Counted from the stretch's first letter, positions 34,936-44,063 are shown. The stretch is 64,000 nucleotides of DNA from Nitrobium sp046350935 (GCA_046350935.1 JAXLZK010000013.1:19047-83046), one strand, 5' to 3'. Translations and numbers: made by a program. The notes: generated from the letters alone by a model not told the origin.

Positions 34936-35331
34936 CTATGCGGCCTTCAGGGTAAGGCCTCCCAGGGGCGCCTGCACGATGACCAGGAAGGTAGAGTTGT
35001 CAGCGTAGATCTTGATTTCGCCGCCCGAGGTGGTGCCGGTCCGGTAGAATTTGATGGGAGAGGCGATCTGGACAAAGACATCCCCGAACCCGTCCACCTC
35101 GCTCCCGTCGACAAGGACCCTTCCGTCCCGTGCCTGGATGAGCCTCTCCTGCCCGTAGAGGAAGGACTCCATGCGCAGGGAGGAGACGAAGGTAAGGACC
35201 TTCTCCGCCTTCAGGGAGGCCTGGTACCGCTGGTACATGGAGTAGGAGACAGGGAGACTCACGGCGAAGAGCATGCCGATAAGGGTGACCACCAGCAGCA
35301 GCTCGATGAGGGTGAAGCCTTTCCTGTTCAC
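34936..35331 (-). CDS. gspH: Type II secretion pseudopilin GspH
   Basis: 131 aa from a GTG at 35331 that overlaps the gspF stop (GTGA). The prepilin site is VNRKG|FTLIELLLVVTLIG with a five-residue leader and Glu at +5. The C-terminal part is a small beta-rich domain (GEIKIYADNSTFLVIV) typical of GspH. Longer upstream reading in this frame is just the antiphase of gspF. Confidence 0.85.
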   Translation of the reverse strand: MNRKGFTLIELLLVVTLIGMLFAVSLPVSYSMYQRYQASLKAEKVLTFVSSLRMESFLYGQERLIQARDGRVLVDGSEVDGFGDVFVQIASPIKFYRTGTTSGGEIKIYADNSTFLVIVQAPLGGLTLKAA

Positions 35332-36527
35332 AGCTTTATGTTCCCCGCGCTCATCACCGTCAGGATGAGGGAGATGACGATGAAGCCCACGATGATCCCG
35401 GTGAACGTAATCACGATAGGTTCCACCAGGGCGAGCACTCTCTTGGTCGTGTTCCTGAATCGTTCGTCGAAGACATGGTGGATCTCGAAGAAGATCTCCT
35501 TCAGGTTTCCGCTCTCCTCTCCCACCCTGAGCATATTGGGCACAATCTCCGGCAGGAGCCTGATCCGGGAGAAGACGTCGGCAATGCCCTTCCCCTCCTT
35601 TATCTGATCGACGGCCGGCTCGACGGCCTCGCGTATCCGCCGGTCCATGATGACCCCGGTAGACAGCTTCAGCGCAGTGATGAAGGCAATGCCGCTGTTG
35701 AGCATGGAGTACATGGAATAGGAGAAGCGCGAAAGTTCGAGGTAGAGGATCAGCCTGCCGACGAGGGGAAGAAAGATGAGGTACGAGTATGCCTTCGCTA
35801 AAAGCCTTCGCGTATTCACCACTTTCGCCATGACAAAGACGAGCACAACGGAGAGAAGGAGGAAATACATATTCGTGAGGCTGAGGAAGTTGCCGATGGT
35901 ATAGAGGATCTTCGCCGCCAGGGGGAGGGTGGCCTCGTTCTTCCCGAAAATGCTGAAGAAGCGCGGAATGATGAATTTGAAAATGACAAAGACGGTGAGG
36001 AGGCTCGCCCCGATAAGGAAGGTGGGATAGGTGAGGGCGTTCTTGATCTCTCCCTTGAACTGGATCTGGAACCGCAGGTATTCGGCGATATTCTCGAAAG
36101 CCGACCGGATGTCCCCCACGCTCTCCCCCGCACGGAGCATGGTGGTGGTGAGCAGGCTGAAGCGCCCGGTATCGGCAAAGGCCTGGGCGATGGTCTTCCC
36201 CGCCCGCACGTCCTTGAGGATTCCGGAAAGGTTCTCTTTCAGCGCAGGGGAGGAGAGGGAGCTGTTGATGATTTCGAGTGCCCTGTCGATCTTGATCCCC
36301 GACTTGAGGAGGATGCTCATCTCGCGGAACAGGTTGTACAGGTCGGCATCCTTCACGCCCTTTCTGAAGGAGCGCTTCTTCACGGGCCGCGCCGCCTTCG
36401 CCCTGAGCTCCACCACGGTGAGGTCCCTCTCCTTCAGAACAGCCCGGGCCTCCGCAACCCCTTCGGCCGCCACCGTTCCCGTGATGTTTCTTCCTGCGGG
36501 GTCCAGGCACCGGTAGTCGAAATCCAT
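35328..36527 (-). CDS. gspF: Type II secretion inner-membrane platform protein GspF
   Basis: 399 aa from ATG 36527, overlapping the gspE stop (TGATG). Two T2SSF repeats are visible, each with a cytoplasmic helical bundle (FREMSILLKSGIKIDRAL; FSYSMYSMLNSGIAFITAL) followed by hydrophobic helices, and a final TM pair (EPIVITFTGIIVGFIVI). It forms the platform turned by the GspE ATPase. Confidence 0.9.
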   Translation of the reverse strand: MDFDYRCLDPAGRNITGTVAAEGVAEARAVLKERDLTVVELRAKAARPVKKRSFRKGVKDADLYNLFREMSILLKSGIKIDRALEIINSSLSSPALKENLSGILKDVRAGKTIAQAFADTGRFSLLTTTMLRAGESVGDIRSAFENIAEYLRFQIQFKGEIKNALTYPTFLIGASLLTVFVIFKFIIPRFFSIFGKNEATLPLAAKILYTIGNFLSLTNMYFLLLSVVLVFVMAKVVNTRRLLAKAYSYLIFLPLVGRLILYLELSRFSYSMYSMLNSGIAFITALKLSTGVIMDRRIREAVEPAVDQIKEGKGIADVFSRIRLLPEIVPNMLRVGEESGNLKEIFFEIHHVFDERFRNTTKRVLALVEPIVITFTGIIVGFIVISLILTVMSAGNIKL

Positions 36528-38209
36528 CAGCTCACCCTCAGTATCTCTTCCACGGTCGTGAGGCCCTTCAGCACCTTCAGCATGCCGTCTTCCCGGAGGG
36601 TCCGGAAAGCGTGCCGCTCCCGGAGCTGCAGCCGCAACGCTTCGAGGGACCGGGTCCGGAGAAAGGTCTCCTTGAGGTCGTCGGTGTACTCGAAGCACTC
36701 GAAGATGGACATCCGGCCCTTGTATCCCGTCCCGGCGCAGGCAGGGCAACCCGCGCCTCTCCTGAACGCCGGCCCGCCGTTCAGCAGGTGGCGGTGCGCG
36801 GCATACAGTTCCCGCAAGCCGTATTCCTTCAACACCTCTTCGGACAGGGAATGCTCCCCGCTGCACCGGGCGCAGTTCTTCCGGATGATGCGCTGGGCGA
36901 TCACGCCGATGACGGATGCGTTGAGGAGATAATCTTCGAGCCCCATCTCCATGAGGCGGAAGAGGCTGCCGGGAGAATCGTTGGTGTGGAGAGTGGAGAG
37001 GACCAGGTGTCCCGTGAGCGCGGAGTGGATCGAGATCTCCGCCGTCTCCCTGTCCCTGATTTCGCCCACCATGATGACATCGGGGTCGTGCCGGAGGATC
37101 GACCGGAGGGCGGAGGCGAAGGTCAGCCCGATATCGGTCTTCACCTGGATCTGGTTGATCCCCTCGATCTGGTACTCCACCGGGTCCTCCACGGTGATGA
37201 TCTTCCGGTCCGTGTTGTTCAGCCGGGTAAGCATGGAATAAAGGGAGGTGGTCTTTCCCGATCCGGTGGGGCCGGTTACCAGGAGAATGCCGTAGGGCCG
37301 CGCGATGAGGTCGATCACCGTCTTCGCGTGGTCCTGCTCGATTCCCAGCTGCATGATGTCGAAGGTGAGCCTTTCCCGGTAGAGGAGCCTCAGGACGACA
37401 CTCTCGCCCTTTACCATGGGAATGGAGGAGACCCGGATGTCGAGGAAGACAGAGGCGATCTTGGTGCTGAACTTCCCGTCCTGGGGCAGCCTCTTCTCCG
37501 CGATGTCGAGGCCCGAGAGCAGCTTGATACGGGAAACCGTCGCGAGATAAAACGCCTCGTCGAGGGATTCGATGTCGTGGAGGATGCCATCTATTCTAAA
37601 GCGTATCCGGTAGGCGGCGCCCACCGGCTCGATATGGATATCCGTTGTCCTGAGCTCCACCGCCCTGCTCAGCAGCGTGTTCAGGAACTTGATGACCGGG
37701 GCCTCGAAGGCCATTTCCTTCAGCCTTTCGGGCGAATCCTCCACCTGGAGGGAGACGAAGGTGCCGTCCCGCTCCCCGGCATAGGTCTTCGAGAGTTCCT
37801 TGATCGCCTGCTCAGTGGCGAGGAGAAGGGCGACGGAGTAGCCAGAGCTCCGGATCACGTACTCCTCGACGGAGTTGTTCAGCGGATCGCTGGTGGCGAA
37901 GATGATGACGCCTTTCTCCCGGTCGAACCCGATGGGGATGAAGTGGTTCCGCACCATGAAGTCCAGGTCCAGCTCCTGGGAAAGGGAAGCGGCCACGCTC
38001 TCGCGGTCCGCGGCGTGGTCGTCCGGCCGGTAGAGGGGGATTTTCAACTGGTCAGCCAGCGCCTGGACGAGCTGGGTTTCGGTGATGACGCCCTGCTGGA
38101 TAAGGATCTGCCCCACGTATCCGCCGACCTGCTTCTGGACCGCCAGGGCCCTCTCGATCTCCTCCTGCCTGATGCCGAAGAGGGATGTCAGGATCTCGCC
38201 TAAAAGCAT
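36527..38209 (-). CDS. gspE: Type II secretion assembly ATPase GspE
   Basis: 560 aa. N-terminal MshEN-like domain (residues ~1-150), then the secretion ATPase core: Walker A GPTGSGKTT near 315, Asp box, Walker B region DPDVIMVGEIRD, and His box. The zinc tetracysteine (CARC and CPAC, separated by about 50 residues) is complete. It powers pseudopilus assembly from the cytoplasm. It lies 2 nt downstream of gspG. Confidence 0.93.
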   Translation of the reverse strand: MLLGEILTSLFGIRQEEIERALAVQKQVGGYVGQILIQQGVITETQLVQALADQLKIPLYRPDDHAADRESVAASLSQELDLDFMVRNHFIPIGFDREKGVIIFATSDPLNNSVEEYVIRSSGYSVALLLATEQAIKELSKTYAGERDGTFVSLQVEDSPERLKEMAFEAPVIKFLNTLLSRAVELRTTDIHIEPVGAAYRIRFRIDGILHDIESLDEAFYLATVSRIKLLSGLDIAEKRLPQDGKFSTKIASVFLDIRVSSIPMVKGESVVLRLLYRERLTFDIMQLGIEQDHAKTVIDLIARPYGILLVTGPTGSGKTTSLYSMLTRLNNTDRKIITVEDPVEYQIEGINQIQVKTDIGLTFASALRSILRHDPDVIMVGEIRDRETAEISIHSALTGHLVLSTLHTNDSPGSLFRLMEMGLEDYLLNASVIGVIAQRIIRKNCARCSGEHSLSEEVLKEYGLRELYAAHRHLLNGGPAFRRGAGCPACAGTGYKGRMSIFECFEYTDDLKETFLRTRSLEALRLQLRERHAFRTLREDGMLKVLKGLTTVEEILRVS

Positions 38210-38211
38210 CG

Positions 38212-38607
38212 CTACCAGTTCTTTATGATTTTTTCATCGATCTTCCCGTTGGGGCCGAGGGAGTACAGATCGAAGGGCCCGTGCTCGCCGGGGCACTTGT
38301 ACTGGTAATCCCGTCCCCATGCGTCCTTGGGGACCTCCTGTTTCGAAAGGTACGGCCCCCTCCATTTCGGGTCGGTGGAGGAGAGCAGCTCGGACAGTTC
38401 CTTCGGACATCTCCCGGCATCGAGGACAAAAGAGGAGACGCCTGAGGAGAGCATTTCGACCTGGGCCTTCGAGATCTCCTCCTTCGACCTCTCGAACTTG
38501 CCGAGGAGATTGGGCGCCACGAGGGAAGCGATCAGGCCGATGATCATCACCACGATCAATATCTCGATAAGGGTAAACCCGCTCCCGTTCCGTATCCTTT
38601 TCTTCAT
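38212..38607 (-). CDS. gspG: Type II secretion major pseudopilin GspG
   Basis: 131 aa from ATG 38607 with GAGGTGAGAGCA upstream (a GTG three codons earlier is alternative). The prepilin site NGSG|FTLIEILIVVMIIG is followed by the conserved GspG body, including WGRDYQY and DLYSLGPNGK with acidic calcium-binding residues. First gene of the operon, which would give the major subunit the highest expression. Confidence 0.92.
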   Translation of the reverse strand: MKKRIRNGSGFTLIEILIVVMIIGLIASLVAPNLLGKFERSKEEISKAQVEMLSSGVSSFVLDAGRCPKELSELLSSTDPKWRGPYLSKQEVPKDAWGRDYQYKCPGEHGPFDLYSLGPNGKIDEKIIKNW

Positions 38608-38682
38608 TGCTCTCACCTCAACGAATTTTGATGCTCACTATGCGGTAATTCCTTTATTTCATGCACATTTTTAAAGCGCTCT

Positions 38683-38712
38683 ATTATGCCACTCCCCTTT
38701 GAAATAAATCAA
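38683..38712 (-). promoter_or_regulatory. Predicted sigma70 promoter of the gsp operon
   Basis: On the minus strand TTGATT (38707-38712), 18-nt spacer, CATAAT (38683-38688), about 75 nt before the gspG start. Moderate match only. Confidence 0.4.
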
Positions 38713-38823
38713 AGCCTACCATAGCTTCTCTGAAAATACAATCCGATCGGGGCAAAGAGAGAGGCGGAAGAAGACAAGGGAAGGAAGAGGGAAAGGCAAA
38801 GATAAGGAGGGGGGAGGACCAGG

Positions 38824-38855
38824 CTTGCCAGGGTGTGCATGCACACCCTGGCAAG
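38824..38855. repeat. Perfect 32-bp palindrome
   Basis: The half-site CTTGCCAGGGTGTGCA is followed immediately by its exact reverse complement. It contains AGGGTGTG...CACACCCT, shared with the palindrome at 48651-48676. There is no T-run on either side, so it is not an ordinary intrinsic terminator. Confidence 0.8.
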
Positions 38856-38875
38856 GTGATGAAAACTCTCGGAAT

Positions 38876-38963
38876 GTCATTGCGAGGAGCTTTTTTGCGA
38901 CGAAGCAATCTCTGAGCTGGTGAATTCTCCAAAGGGAGATTGCTTCGCTCCGTTCGCAATGAC
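38876..38963. repeat. Family B hairpin repeat (short form)
   Basis: Begins GTCATTGCGAGGAGC and ends CTCCGTTCGCAATGAC; inner arms AAGCAATCTC and GAGATTGCTT pair. It lies 22 bp after the Wzt stop. Apart from the palindrome and the gsp promoter, nothing else is seen between 38608 and 38985. Confidence 0.7.
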
Positions 38964-38985
38964 AGCGAAAAACTTCTTCAGTGCC

Positions 38986-39726
38986 CTATAACGCTCTCTT
39001 GTAGCCGTTCACCACTTCTCTTGCAGGCCCCAGCATCCGTATGCGCTGGTTGTCGATCCAGACCGCCCGGTCGCAGATCTCCTCGACGTCCTTCAGGGAA
39101 TGGGAAACGAAGATCATGGTGACGCCGTTCTTCTTGAACTGCATCATCTTGGAGAGGCACTTCCTCTGGAAGTCGGCGTCACCCACCGCCAGCACCTCGT
39201 CGATAAGCAGGACCTCCGGGTTGAGGAGCGCCACCACGGAAAAACCGAGCCGCGCGAGCATGCCCGAAGAATACATCCGGATAGGCTGGTCGATGAAGTT
39301 GCCCAGCTCGGAAAACTCTACAATCTCGCCGACCCTCCGCACCACCTCCGCCCGGGTGAGCCCCATCAGGACGCCGTTCAGCACGATATTTTCGCGGCCC
39401 GTCAGCTCGGGATTGAACCCGGCGCCCAACTCCAGGAGAGGGGAGACCCTCCCTTGCACGGTCACGGCGCCCGCGGACGGCTTCAGCACCCCCGCGATCA
39501 GCCCGAGAGTGGTGCTCTTGCCCGCTCCGTTCTTGCCGATAATCCCGAAGGTCTCTCCTTTGAGCACCTCGAAGGATACGCCCTTCAGGACATCGTAGCG
39601 CGTATTGAGGAATTGCGTGATCGACTTGGGGAAATTGAAAAGAAAGTTCTTGACCCCCCCGGTGATGTGGTAATAGAGAGGGTAGCTCTTGTGCACTCCC
39701 TCGAATACGATAGCCCGCTCTTTCAC
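38986..39726 (-). CDS. wzt: Polysaccharide ABC exporter ATP-binding protein
   Basis: 246 aa from a GTG at 39726 overlapping the permease stop (GTGA). Walker A GKNGAGKST, signature YSSGMLARLGF and Walker B LLIDEVLAVGD are intact. The family pattern (FEGVHKSYPLYYHIT start, long insert) is that of Wzt/TagH/KpsT-type exporters. It ends shortly after the ATPase fold, so it lacks the C-terminal carbohydrate-recognition domain found in O9a-type Wzt. Export therefore probably does not require recognition of a modified chain end. Confidence 0.9.
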   Translation of the reverse strand: MKERAIVFEGVHKSYPLYYHITGGVKNFLFNFPKSITQFLNTRYDVLKGVSFEVLKGETFGIIGKNGAGKSTTLGLIAGVLKPSAGAVTVQGRVSPLLELGAGFNPELTGRENIVLNGVLMGLTRAEVVRRVGEIVEFSELGNFIDQPIRMYSSGMLARLGFSVVALLNPEVLLIDEVLAVGDADFQRKCLSKMMQFKKNGVTMIFVSHSLKDVEEICDRAVWIDNQRIRMLGPAREVVNGYKRAL

Positions 39727-40487
39727 AGCACCTCTGCGAACTTCCACGAGAGCTTCCTGTACACGAGGTATCCCCCCACAAAGGCGATCACCCCATAAAA
39801 AAAGGTCGCCAGCAGCGATGACGCATCGATCTTCCCCGTAAGGAAGAGCTCGCGCCAACTTATCATGAGGGGGGCGAGAGGGTTGGCGTAGAGTAGGTGA
39901 TGGTACTCTTTCGGCACCATGGTTTCGTGGTAGAAGATGGGAGTAAAGTAGAACAGGAGGGTGATGAAGATATTGATCAGCCGCTCGAAGTCCCTGAAAA
40001 AGAGGCTCACGGACGAGACCGCGAGGGCGACCCCGTACGTCAGGAGCAGCTGCAGGGCCAGGAGGAGCGGAATCCCGTAAAGCCACGAGAGAGAGGGTGT
40101 CTTGTGGTACATGAAGAGAAAGAGGACGATGACGGGAATGGAGAGAAGGAAGTGGAGCATGTCCTGGAGCACCGTGGTAAGGGGAATGATGCTCCGGGGA
40201 AAATTCACCTTCTTGATGATGGACGCATTCCCGAGAAAGACCACCGGCGAGGCGTTCACCGAAGTGGCGAACCACTGCCAGGGGAAGAGCCCGGCGATGA
40301 GGAAGAGGGAGTAGTCCTCCATCTGAATCTTCATGATCACCTTGAAGGCGATGAAGTAGACGAAGGCGAGGGCGAGCGGATGCCCGACCGACCAGAAGTA
40401 GCCGAAGATGCTGCTCTTGTAGCGCACCTTCATCTCCTTCTGCGTCAGGACAATGATCAGATCCCTGTAGTTTTCGTAGTTCCTCAT
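39723..40487 (-). CDS. wzm: Polysaccharide ABC exporter permease
   Basis: 254 aa from ATG 40487 (CGGGGAG upstream). Six hydrophobic segments in the ABC2 arrangement, with a cytoplasmic amphipathic start (KEMKVRYKSSIFGYFW) typical of Wzm/KpsM. It exports undecaprenyl-linked polysaccharide across the inner membrane with the ATPase encoded next. Upstream genes make UDP-glucuronate-derived sugars, which are likely building blocks. Confidence 0.9.
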   Translation of the reverse strand: MRNYENYRDLIIVLTQKEMKVRYKSSIFGYFWSVGHPLALAFVYFIAFKVIMKIQMEDYSLFLIAGLFPWQWFATSVNASPVVFLGNASIIKKVNFPRSIIPLTTVLQDMLHFLLSIPVIVLFLFMYHKTPSLSWLYGIPLLLALQLLLTYGVALAVSSVSLFFRDFERLINIFITLLFYFTPIFYHETMVPKEYHHLLYANPLAPLMISWRELFLTGKIDASSLLATFFYGVIAFVGGYLVYRKLSWKFAEVL

Positions 40488-40540
40488 CTCCCCGCCGTTA
40501 TGAGGGCCACCGCCCTGTTCCTCCCCAGCAGACCGGGGGG

Positions 40541-41479
40541 CTACACACTCTGAAAATACGCGATGGTCCTCCGCAACCCCTCTTCCAGCGGGGTCGAGGC
40601 CCCCCAGTCCAGCATGTCCCGCGCAAGGGAGGCATCGGGCTTCCTCTGCAGGGGATCGTCCGTGGGAAGCGGCCTGAAAATGATCCGGGACCGCGACCCG
40701 GTCAGCCCGATCACCTGGTCGGCGAGTTCGAGAATGGAGAACTCCACGGGGTTGCCCAGGTTCACCGGCCCCGTGAAGTCGTCCGGGCTGTTCATCAGCC
40801 GTATCAGCCCGTCGATCAGGTCGTCCACGTAGCAGAAGCTCCGCGTCTGCTTCCCGTCGCCGTAAACCGTGATGTCCTCCCCCCGCAGCGCCTGCACGAT
40901 GAAGTTGCTCACCACGCGCCCGTCGTTGGGGTGCATCCGGGGTCCGTAGGTGTTGAAGATCCTCGCCACCTTGATCTTCAGCTTGTGCTGGCGGTGGTAG
41001 TCGAAGAAGAGGGTCTCCGCGCACCTCTTCCCCTCGTCGTAGCAGGAGCGCGGACCGATGGGGTTGACATTGCCCCAGTAGCGCTCATCCTGGGGATGGA
41101 CCTTGGGGTCCCCGTATACTTCGCTGGTGGAAGCCTGGAGGATCTTCGCCTTTACGCGCTTCGCCAGCCCCAGCATATTGATCCCCCCGTGGACGGAGGT
41201 CTTGGTGGTCTGCACCGGATCGAACTGGTAATGGATGGGAGAAGCGGGGCAGGCGAGATTGTAGATTTCGTCCACTTCCACGTAGAGGGGGAAGCAGATG
41301 TCGTGGCGCATGACCTCGAAATAGGGGTTCCCGATGAGATGGGCGACGTTCGCCCTGCACCCCGTGTAGAAATTGTCCACGCACAGCACCTCGTGGCCCT
41401 CGCCCAGGAGCCTCTCGCAGAGATGCGAGCCGAGGAAGCCCGCTCCCCCGGTGACCAGTATCCGCTTGCTCATCAGCAT
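40541..41479 (-). CDS. UDP-glucuronate decarboxylase (UDP-xylose synthase)
   Basis: 312-aa extended SDR. GGAGFLG loop near the N-terminus, STSEVYGDP, and a catalytic CYDEGKR (YxxxK) typical of UXS. The motif HPNDGRVVSNF is also diagnostic of this family. It converts UDP-glucuronate to UDP-xylose. An internal ATG two codons in is an alternative start. The preceding ugd gene overlaps by 7 nt and supplies the substrate. Confidence 0.9.
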   Translation of the reverse strand: MLMSKRILVTGGAGFLGSHLCERLLGEGHEVLCVDNFYTGCRANVAHLIGNPYFEVMRHDICFPLYVEVDEIYNLACPASPIHYQFDPVQTTKTSVHGGINMLGLAKRVKAKILQASTSEVYGDPKVHPQDERYWGNVNPIGPRSCYDEGKRCAETLFFDYHRQHKLKIKVARIFNTYGPRMHPNDGRVVSNFIVQALRGEDITVYGDGKQTRSFCYVDDLIDGLIRLMNSPDDFTGPVNLGNPVEFSILELADQVIGLTGSRSRIIFRPLPTDDPLQRKPDASLARDMLDWGASTPLEEGLRRTIAYFQSV

Positions 41480-42801
41480 GCCACTCCTATCTGGTAGTAT
41501 TCAAAACCCATCTCGCAGAGCTTCTCTTTATTATACTGGTTCCTCCCGTCGAAGATAATCCTGTTTTTCAATCTCCGCATCATCTCCTCGAAGTCGGGGC
41601 TCCGGAACTCCTTCCATTCCGTGATCAGCAGCAGGGCGTCCGCGCCATCGAGGGCGCCGTACTTGGAGCCTGCATACTCGATGTTCCGGAAGTCCTTCAG
41701 GTAGTAGCTCTGCGCGATCTCCATGGCCTTCGGATCATAGGCCCTGATCCGCGCCCCGCGGCGGGCGAGCTCGCCGATGACGACGATGCTCGACGCCTCC
41801 CGGGTGTCGTCGGTTTCCGGCTTGAAGGAGAGCCCCCACACCGCGAAGGTATACGTGCTCAGGTCCTCTCCGAACCGCGCCACCACCTTGTCCGCCAGCA
41901 CCTGCTTCTGGTCCTCGTTCACTTCCTGCACCGCCCGGAGGATGCGCGGCGCATACCCGCTTTCGAGCGCCAGCCTCTCCAATGCCCGCACATCCTTGGG
42001 AAAGCAGCTCCCTCCATAGCCGCAGCCCGGATAAATGAAGCTGTACCCGATCCTGCTGTCGCTGCCGAGGCCGACCCGCACCTTGTTGACATCGGCCCCC
42101 ACCCTCTCGCAGATATTCGCGATCTCGTTCATGAAGGAGATCTTCGCCGCGAGGAGGGCGTTCGCCGCATACTTCGTCATCTCCGCGCTCCGTATATCCA
42201 TGGCGATGAACCGCTCGTGGCTCCGGGTGAAGGGCGCATAGAGCTCCCTGATCTTCTCCATGGCCTTCGGGTTGTCCGCTCCGACCACCACCCTGTCGGG
42301 CCGCATGAAGTCCTCGATGGCGGCGCCCTCTTTCAGGAACTCCGGGTTCGAGACGACGTCGAAGGGGATCCGCACTCCCCGCCTGTCCAGCTCCCCCTGT
42401 ATCGTCTCCCGCACTTTTTCCGCGGTGCCCACCGGCACGGTGGACTTGTCCACCACGATAAGGTGATGCTCCATATTCCTGCCGATGTCCTGCGCCACCT
42501 GGAGGACATACTGCAGGTCGGCGCTCCCGTCCTCCCCCATGGGCGTGCCCACCGCGATGCAGCAGATCTCGCCGGCATCGAGGGCCTCTCTGATATCAGT
42601 AGTAAACCGCAGGGTGCCGAGCCTGAAATTCTCGAGGACCATCATCTCGAGCCCGGGCTCGTAGATCGGGATTATGCCCTTCTTCAGCTTCTCTATCTTG
42701 TCGCCGTCCACATCGACGCAGACGACCGTGTTCCCCATCTGGGCCATACAGGTCCCGGTGACAAGCCCCACATATCCAGTCCCCACAATTGCAATTCTCA
42801 T
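41473..42801 (-). CDS. ugd: UDP-glucose 6-dehydrogenase
   Basis: 442 aa. GTGYVGL near 7-13 is the NAD loop; YPGCGYGGSCFPKD carries the catalytic Cys. Length and the C-terminal UDP-binding domain (FDGRNQYN) are standard. It oxidises UDP-glucose to UDP-glucuronate, which feeds the decarboxylase and 4-epimerase genes on either side. Confidence 0.94.
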   Translation of the reverse strand: MRIAIVGTGYVGLVTGTCMAQMGNTVVCVDVDGDKIEKLKKGIIPIYEPGLEMMVLENFRLGTLRFTTDIREALDAGEICCIAVGTPMGEDGSADLQYVLQVAQDIGRNMEHHLIVVDKSTVPVGTAEKVRETIQGELDRRGVRIPFDVVSNPEFLKEGAAIEDFMRPDRVVVGADNPKAMEKIRELYAPFTRSHERFIAMDIRSAEMTKYAANALLAAKISFMNEIANICERVGADVNKVRVGLGSDSRIGYSFIYPGCGYGGSCFPKDVRALERLALESGYAPRILRAVQEVNEDQKQVLADKVVARFGEDLSTYTFAVWGLSFKPETDDTREASSIVVIGELARRGARIRAYDPKAMEIAQSYYLKDFRNIEYAGSKYGALDGADALLLITEWKEFRSPDFEEMMRRLKNRIIFDGRNQYNKEKLCEMGFEYYQIGVAC

Positions 42802-42822
42802 CGCTGTTCGTCTCCCCGGGAA

Positions 42823-43794
42823 TTACAGCCTTACGTTCCTGAGCCAGTCCCTGTTCGCCCGGTACCACTCCACCGCGTTGCGCAGGCCCTCTTCGAGCCC
42901 TGTTTCGGGCTTCCAGCCGAGGAGCCGGGCCGCTTTGGAGATGTCGGCGCTCGTTTCGGTCATATCGGCCTTGTGGAACGGTTTATGGTGGAGGGAAGCC
43001 TTCTTCCCCAGATACTCCTCCAGCGTGGCGATGACATACTGCAGCGAACGCGGCTCTCTCCCCCCGCCGAGGTTGATGATCTCGTATCCCACTTCCTTCA
43101 GCGCCTTTATGGTGCCTGAAGCGATGTCGTCGATATAGGTGAAGTCCCTGCTCTGGGAGCCGTCGCCGAAGAGCTCGATGGGCGTCCCCTCGTCGATCCA
43201 CTTGATGAACCGGAAGATGCTCATATCGGGTCTTCCCGCGGGTCCGTACACGGTAAAGTACCGCAGCACCGAGATGTCGAGACCGAAAAGGAAATGGTAG
43301 GAATACGCCATCACCTCCGCCGCCTTCTTCGATGCGGCATAGGGCGAGATGGGCGTGTTCACCGGAAGGTCCTCCGTGAAGGGCATCTTCTGCCCCGCGT
43401 AGAGGGAGGAGGTGGAGGCGAGGACCATCTTCTTCACACCGTATTTCCGCATCATCTCCAGGAGGTTCAGGGTTCCCTGCGCATTGGTGCTCATATAGAC
43501 ATGGGGGTTTTCGAGGCTGTACCGCACCCCGGCCCGGGCGGCGAGATTGATGACCGCCTCGACGCCGCTCCCGCTGAACAGGGCGTCCAGCGCGTCCCGG
43601 TCCTCAATGTCGAGGCGGTGGAAGGAGAAGCTCCCGTGCTGCATTAAGGCGTCGCGCCGGTGCTCCTTCAGGGCCACGTCGTAATAGTCGTTCATGTTAT
43701 CGATGCCGATCACCTGTCTGCCCGCGTCGAGCAGTTGACGCGACGTCCGCCACCCGATAAACCCTGCCGCCCCTGTTACGATGATCTTTCCCAT
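42823..43794 (-). CDS. UDP-glucuronate 4-epimerase
   Basis: 323-aa extended SDR with GAAGFIG near the N-terminus, the diagnostic IDNMNDYYDVALKEHR, and catalytic YAASKK. This pattern is typical of CapI/GlcAE epimerases that make UDP-galacturonate. It is the first gene of the five-gene operon with ugd, UXS, wzm and wzt. A generic NAD-dependent epimerase is the fallback. Confidence 0.87.
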   Translation of the reverse strand: MGKIIVTGAAGFIGWRTSRQLLDAGRQVIGIDNMNDYYDVALKEHRRDALMQHGSFSFHRLDIEDRDALDALFSGSGVEAVINLAARAGVRYSLENPHVYMSTNAQGTLNLLEMMRKYGVKKMVLASTSSLYAGQKMPFTEDLPVNTPISPYAASKKAAEVMAYSYHFLFGLDISVLRYFTVYGPAGRPDMSIFRFIKWIDEGTPIELFGDGSQSRDFTYIDDIASGTIKALKEVGYEIINLGGGREPRSLQYVIATLEEYLGKKASLHHKPFHKADMTETSADISKAARLLGWKPETGLEEGLRNAVEWYRANRDWLRNVRL

Positions 43795-44019
43795 CTTTTC
43801 TTTTCTCTCCTGAGGGTCATTTCCGGCGTGCCGGAAGGCATGCCGTTTTTACTCACTGGTGAGGTGTGCCGGCGGAGTTTCCCGGCAAGGTTTCATAGTA
43901 CCATAGAAAAAGGCGGGGCATCCACTGCGGCGGTTTCCGGAGCAACATACACTTCAATTGTAGCATATCCCCTTTTTGGGCGGAACAACCTACCGCTTGC
44001 GTGCGGCGGTACGCTCCCG

Positions 44020-44063
44020 TTGACAGGAGCGCTCTTAGGGAAGTATAGTATCTACCATGGTAG
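44020..44063 (+). promoter_or_regulatory. Consensus promoter and palindrome at the TrmB-type regulator start (leaderless)
   Basis: TTGACA (44020-44025), 18-nt spacer, TATAGT (44044-44049), then ATG at 44057 only 7 nt on. No Shine-Dalgarno is present. The 12-bp perfect palindrome CTACCATGGTAG (44052-44063) is centred on the start codon and is well placed for autorepression. The divergent region from 43795 otherwise holds a weak TACAAT-type -10 (43957-43962) for the minus operon. Confidence 0.6.

Noticed and set aside
34936..36510. 524-codon minus-strand frame ending in GspH
   Set aside because: Its first ~390 codons are the wrong frame of gspF; the GTG at 35331 gives a normal GspH.
36611..38203. 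530-codon open frame opposite gspE
   Set aside because: Same shadow effect; gspE has all Walker and zinc motifs on the other strand.
38660..38700. Sigma54 -24/-12 site (TGGCA...GC) before gspG
   Set aside because: The GG-to-GC distance is 9 or 11 nt instead of 10, so it fails the consensus; a sigma70-like pair overlaps it.
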